From Bacteroidales bacterium UBA6366 (lineage in GTDB: Bacteria; Bacteroidota; Bacteroidia; Bacteroidales; UBA932): a stretch of DNA of 23,247 nt. Below, piece by piece: positions 21,385-23,247 of this stretch; within the stretch, counting starts at the first letter, position 1; each line of letters begins with the position of its first letter. Below the pieces are notes generated by a model, which was not told the DNA's origin, made no database searches, and saw only the letters and a list, made by a program, of their open reading frames with translations. The stretch spans positions 4,476 to 27,722 of the forward strand of contig DJRG01000020.1 in NCBI GenBank assembly GCA_002438845.1, in the 5' to 3' direction. Position numbers and translations under genes: made by a program.

Positions 21385-23247
21385 CTAAAATTTCAATCTT
21401 AAAGTAAGGCCATAATAGAATTGGGGAACGTAGCCGCTCCCTGTCAGAGAGTAATACTGCCGCGTCTTAGTGGAATAGACCTGCCCCAGATTCCTGAAGA
21501 AATTGTTGGCGTAGAATGAGATGGAGGCGATGTCCCCGATCTCTTTCGTCACGCTGAAGTTCGCGGAGAAATAAGGAGTGATGTAATCCTTCTGGTAATT
21601 GTACGTGAATGAGGTTCTTGACACGAGACTGCACAGATTGCTGTAAAGTTCCCTGTCGTTCTCCTTCGCCCACAGAAAATCCTGAAGGAATGGTTTAGGG
21701 GTCGGATCCCAATAGCTGGAGTAATACTCCGGATAGGTGACGGCGATCACCCTCCTGTCCATGAACGACGGATCGGAGCCCGGCACATAAGAGGAGTTGT
21801 CGTCAACAGCGTAAGTCCTTGTGCCTCCCTCGGTTTCGCTGAGGTTTCTTGAATATCTCAGCAGCGTCCCTTCAATCTTAGCCGAGACGATCATCCTGAC
21901 CCGAGGAATATGTGTGGTGATGTTCACGTTCATCCTCAGCATTCTGGACTCGCTGCCGTTGCTCGTCCCGTTGCCTCCGACGTACCATCCGATGTACTTG
22001 TAAGGAGTGTTGTCAGTCATCCTCTGTGAGATAGGTGAATATGCCAGAAGATCTTGATTGACAGTCTTGTAGGAGTAATAGTTTCCGTCGAGGCGGATTT
22101 CCGTGTTGATCGGGTTTATCCTTTTGAAATCAATCACCCATTCAAGACCGTAGCGGTTGACAGGAGTCCCGCTGTTGGCGGCGTATGTCCTGCTGACAAG
22201 GGATTCCCTCGTCACCCCGCCTATTGTCTGTGCCGGGATTGCACCGGTCTTGTCAGTGACGGTCACGACTCCTGTCTTGCGGTCAACGCTGTAGATCCTG
22301 TCATCCACAGGAATAGCGCAGGACTCAAGCGCTTTCTGGTCCGTGTAGTTGTACGAGAACGGATCGTAGGCATTGTTTGTCGTGAACGCCTTGACGGTCC
22401 TGTTCCAGAATCCGGCCAGGGATATTCTTGTGCCCGCAAGGTTGATCTCCATCCCGAGCTCCCCCTGATGATTCCTTTGCCAGACAAGGTCGGGATTATA
22501 TTCAATGGTGGTCGGCATCACATAGTAGGCGTAGTAGGCTTTCCCGTCGCTTGCCGTCGGAGGGTTGAACACCACGAGGTCCCTGTAGCTCGGCTGCGGG
22601 TAGAGAATCGAGAACGACGGCTGCTTCACCGCCACGCCCCAGCTTGCCCTGAAAGCGAGACTTCGGACCAACTTGTCCCCGCGTCCCTTGGCTGAGAACA
22701 CTGAATATTTCGCGTTGAATCTTGGCGAGAGGCTGGTTGTGGTACCATATTCAGAACCCTTTATGAAAGTGCTTTCGGCTCTCAGTCCGGCGATCAGGTT
22801 CAGGTGTGATTCCCTGCCGATCGGGATGGAGATGTTGTCCTCGGCGAACAGGGCGAGATTGTTCATGAACGGAATCTCGCTGTAGTCGTAGGTCCTGTAA
22901 GACGGGGCATTGCTCAGGTCTTCCGAATATTGCCCCTTGCCGAAGTTGGCGTCGGCGTTCCAGTCCGCTCCCAGTTTGAGCTTGTTGTTGACAGATCCGA
23001 ATTTTCTCGCCCAGTTGCTCTTGAGCGTAAGCTTGTAGGAGAACGGCTTGTCATCCAGGAACATCGTGTTGTACCAGTACCCCGGAGCGATCATGATGGC
23101 CGCAGCGTCCGGATTGGTGGCATAGTCCTCAGCCACATAGTAACCTTCCTCCTTGCCGTGCAGCGAGACTGTTCCGGCCGCGCTGGAGTACCTGTTTCTT
23201 GTCTCGCTGAGCCTGTCCGACCTGACCACCGATCCCTTGAACTCCAG
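21385..23247 (-). CDS. TonB-dependent outer-membrane receptor (C-terminal part)
   Basis: The reading frame is open to the right edge of the window, so the start, signal peptide, TonB box and plug domain are outside. The visible 620 residues are the barrel: alternating strands with aromatic belts, typical stretches such as FAEDNISIPIGRESHLNLIA, GLRAESTFI, SLSPRFNAKYSVFS, RASWGVAVKQPSF, DLVWQRNHQGELGMEIN and RISLAGFWNRTVKAF, and the end YYGLTLRLKF with a terminal Phe. The motif order (RxEs, SPRfnakYs, FRaSwG, P, E.G.e) is standard for SusC/RagA-like and siderophore-like receptors of Bacteroidota; without the N-terminus the subfamily cannot be fixed. The next gene is a DUF4876 lipoprotein rather than SusD, so it is not a classic SusCD pair. 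Large extracellular loops (around residues 230-340) suggest a big ligand, but this is weak evidence. Confidence 0.9.
   Translation of the reverse strand: MEFKGSVVRSDRLSETRNRYSSAAGTVSLHGKEEGYYVAEDYATNPDAAAIMIAPGYWYNTMFLDDKPFSYKLTLKSNWARKFGSVNNKLKLGADWNADANFGKGQYSEDLSNAPSYRTYDYSEIPFMNNLALFAEDNISIPIGRESHLNLIAGLRAESTFIKGSEYGTTTSLSPRFNAKYSVFSAKGRGDKLVRSLAFRASWGVAVKQPSFSILYPQPSYRDLVVFNPPTASDGKAYYAYYVMPTTIEYNPDLVWQRNHQGELGMEINLAGTRISLAGFWNRTVKAFTTNNAYDPFSYNYTDQKALESCAIPVDDRIYSVDRKTGVVTVTDKTGAIPAQTIGGVTRESLVSRTYAANSGTPVNRYGLEWVIDFKRINPINTEIRLDGNYYSYKTVNQDLLAYSPISQRMTDNTPYKYIGWYVGGNGTSNGSESRMLRMNVNITTHIPRVRMIVSAKIEGTLLRYSRNLSETEGGTRTYAVDDNSSYVPGSDPSFMDRRVIAVTYPEYYSSYWDPTPKPFLQDFLWAKENDRELYSNLCSLVSRTSFTYNYQKDYITPYFSANFSVTKEIGDIASISFYANNFFRNLGQVYSTKTRQYYSLTGSGYVPQFYYGLTLRLKF

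Noticed and set aside
23205..23225. A second copy of the REP-like CTGAGCCTGTC repeat
   Set aside because: Only about ten bases agree and there is no inverted partner; it codes for ordinary barrel residues.
20045..23247. A SusCD-type polysaccharide uptake pair
   Set aside because: The lipoprotein after the receptor lacks the helical TPR content of SusD and instead has Ig-like and DUF4876 features, and no glycan enzyme is in the cluster.

Overview
The window (about 23 kb, moderate-to-high GC coding DNA with AT-rich intergenic gaps) comes from a member of the phylum Bacteroidota, most likely order Bacteroidales. The reasons are several recognisable -33/-7 promoters of the Bacteroidota type (TTTG, about 19 nt, TAnnTTTG), start codons mostly without a Shine-Dalgarno sequence, an extended ribosomal protein S16, Bacteroidales lipoproteins with N-terminal lipobox cysteines, an S46 dipeptidyl-peptidase, and DUF975-, DUF4876- and DUF6850-type proteins. 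I cannot name a genus. No stretch longer than 300 bases lacks a gene, and I found no CRISPR array, insertion sequence, integrase, rRNA or phage gene.

Layout. 1-3073 (+): an MFSD1-like major facilitator transporter, a DUF4465-like lipoprotein and a DUF975 membrane protein. 3077-4169 (-): rimM and rpsP. 4326-4408 (+): tRNA-Leu(GAG), fired divergently from rpsP. 4592-6334 (+): a compact secreted GH78-type alpha-L-rhamnosidase behind a set of short repeats. 6495-8144 (-): a lipoprotein joining an OmpA-like segment to TPR repeats. 8240-11083 (+): a tight four-gene envelope operon of a sigma-54 activator without a sensor domain, lptE, a TPR-like protein interrupted by a REP-like palindrome, and secG. 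11236-13434 (+): clpB lacking the usual N-terminal domain. 13503-23247 (-): five adjacent genes, read from the right edge as a TonB-dependent receptor (N-terminus outside the window), a DUF4876 lipoprotein, a DUF6850-like outer-membrane barrel, a tandem M16 zinc peptidase and an S46 DPP7-type dipeptidyl-peptidase.

How the genes work together. The right-hand cluster is the most interesting part. An outer-membrane import receptor, a surface lipoprotein and a second barrel precede two periplasmic-type peptidases with almost no space between the genes. This resembles a protein or peptide capture, import and digestion pathway. It recalls two known systems in outline only: RagAB peptide import in Porphyromonas, and FusA/FusC (TonB receptor plus M16 protease) in Pectobacterium. 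The DPP7-type enzyme would release dipeptides, and the MFSD1-like transporter at the other end of the window is a conceivable, unproven, inner-membrane exit for them. The 8240-11083 operon couples LPS transport (LptE) and protein export (SecG) to a sigma-54 activator, which suggests envelope homeostasis.

The convergent pairs GH78/TPR-lipoprotein and clpB/S46 are separated by strong bidirectional hairpin terminators. DUF975 and rimM converge with only three bases between their stop codons and no visible terminator.
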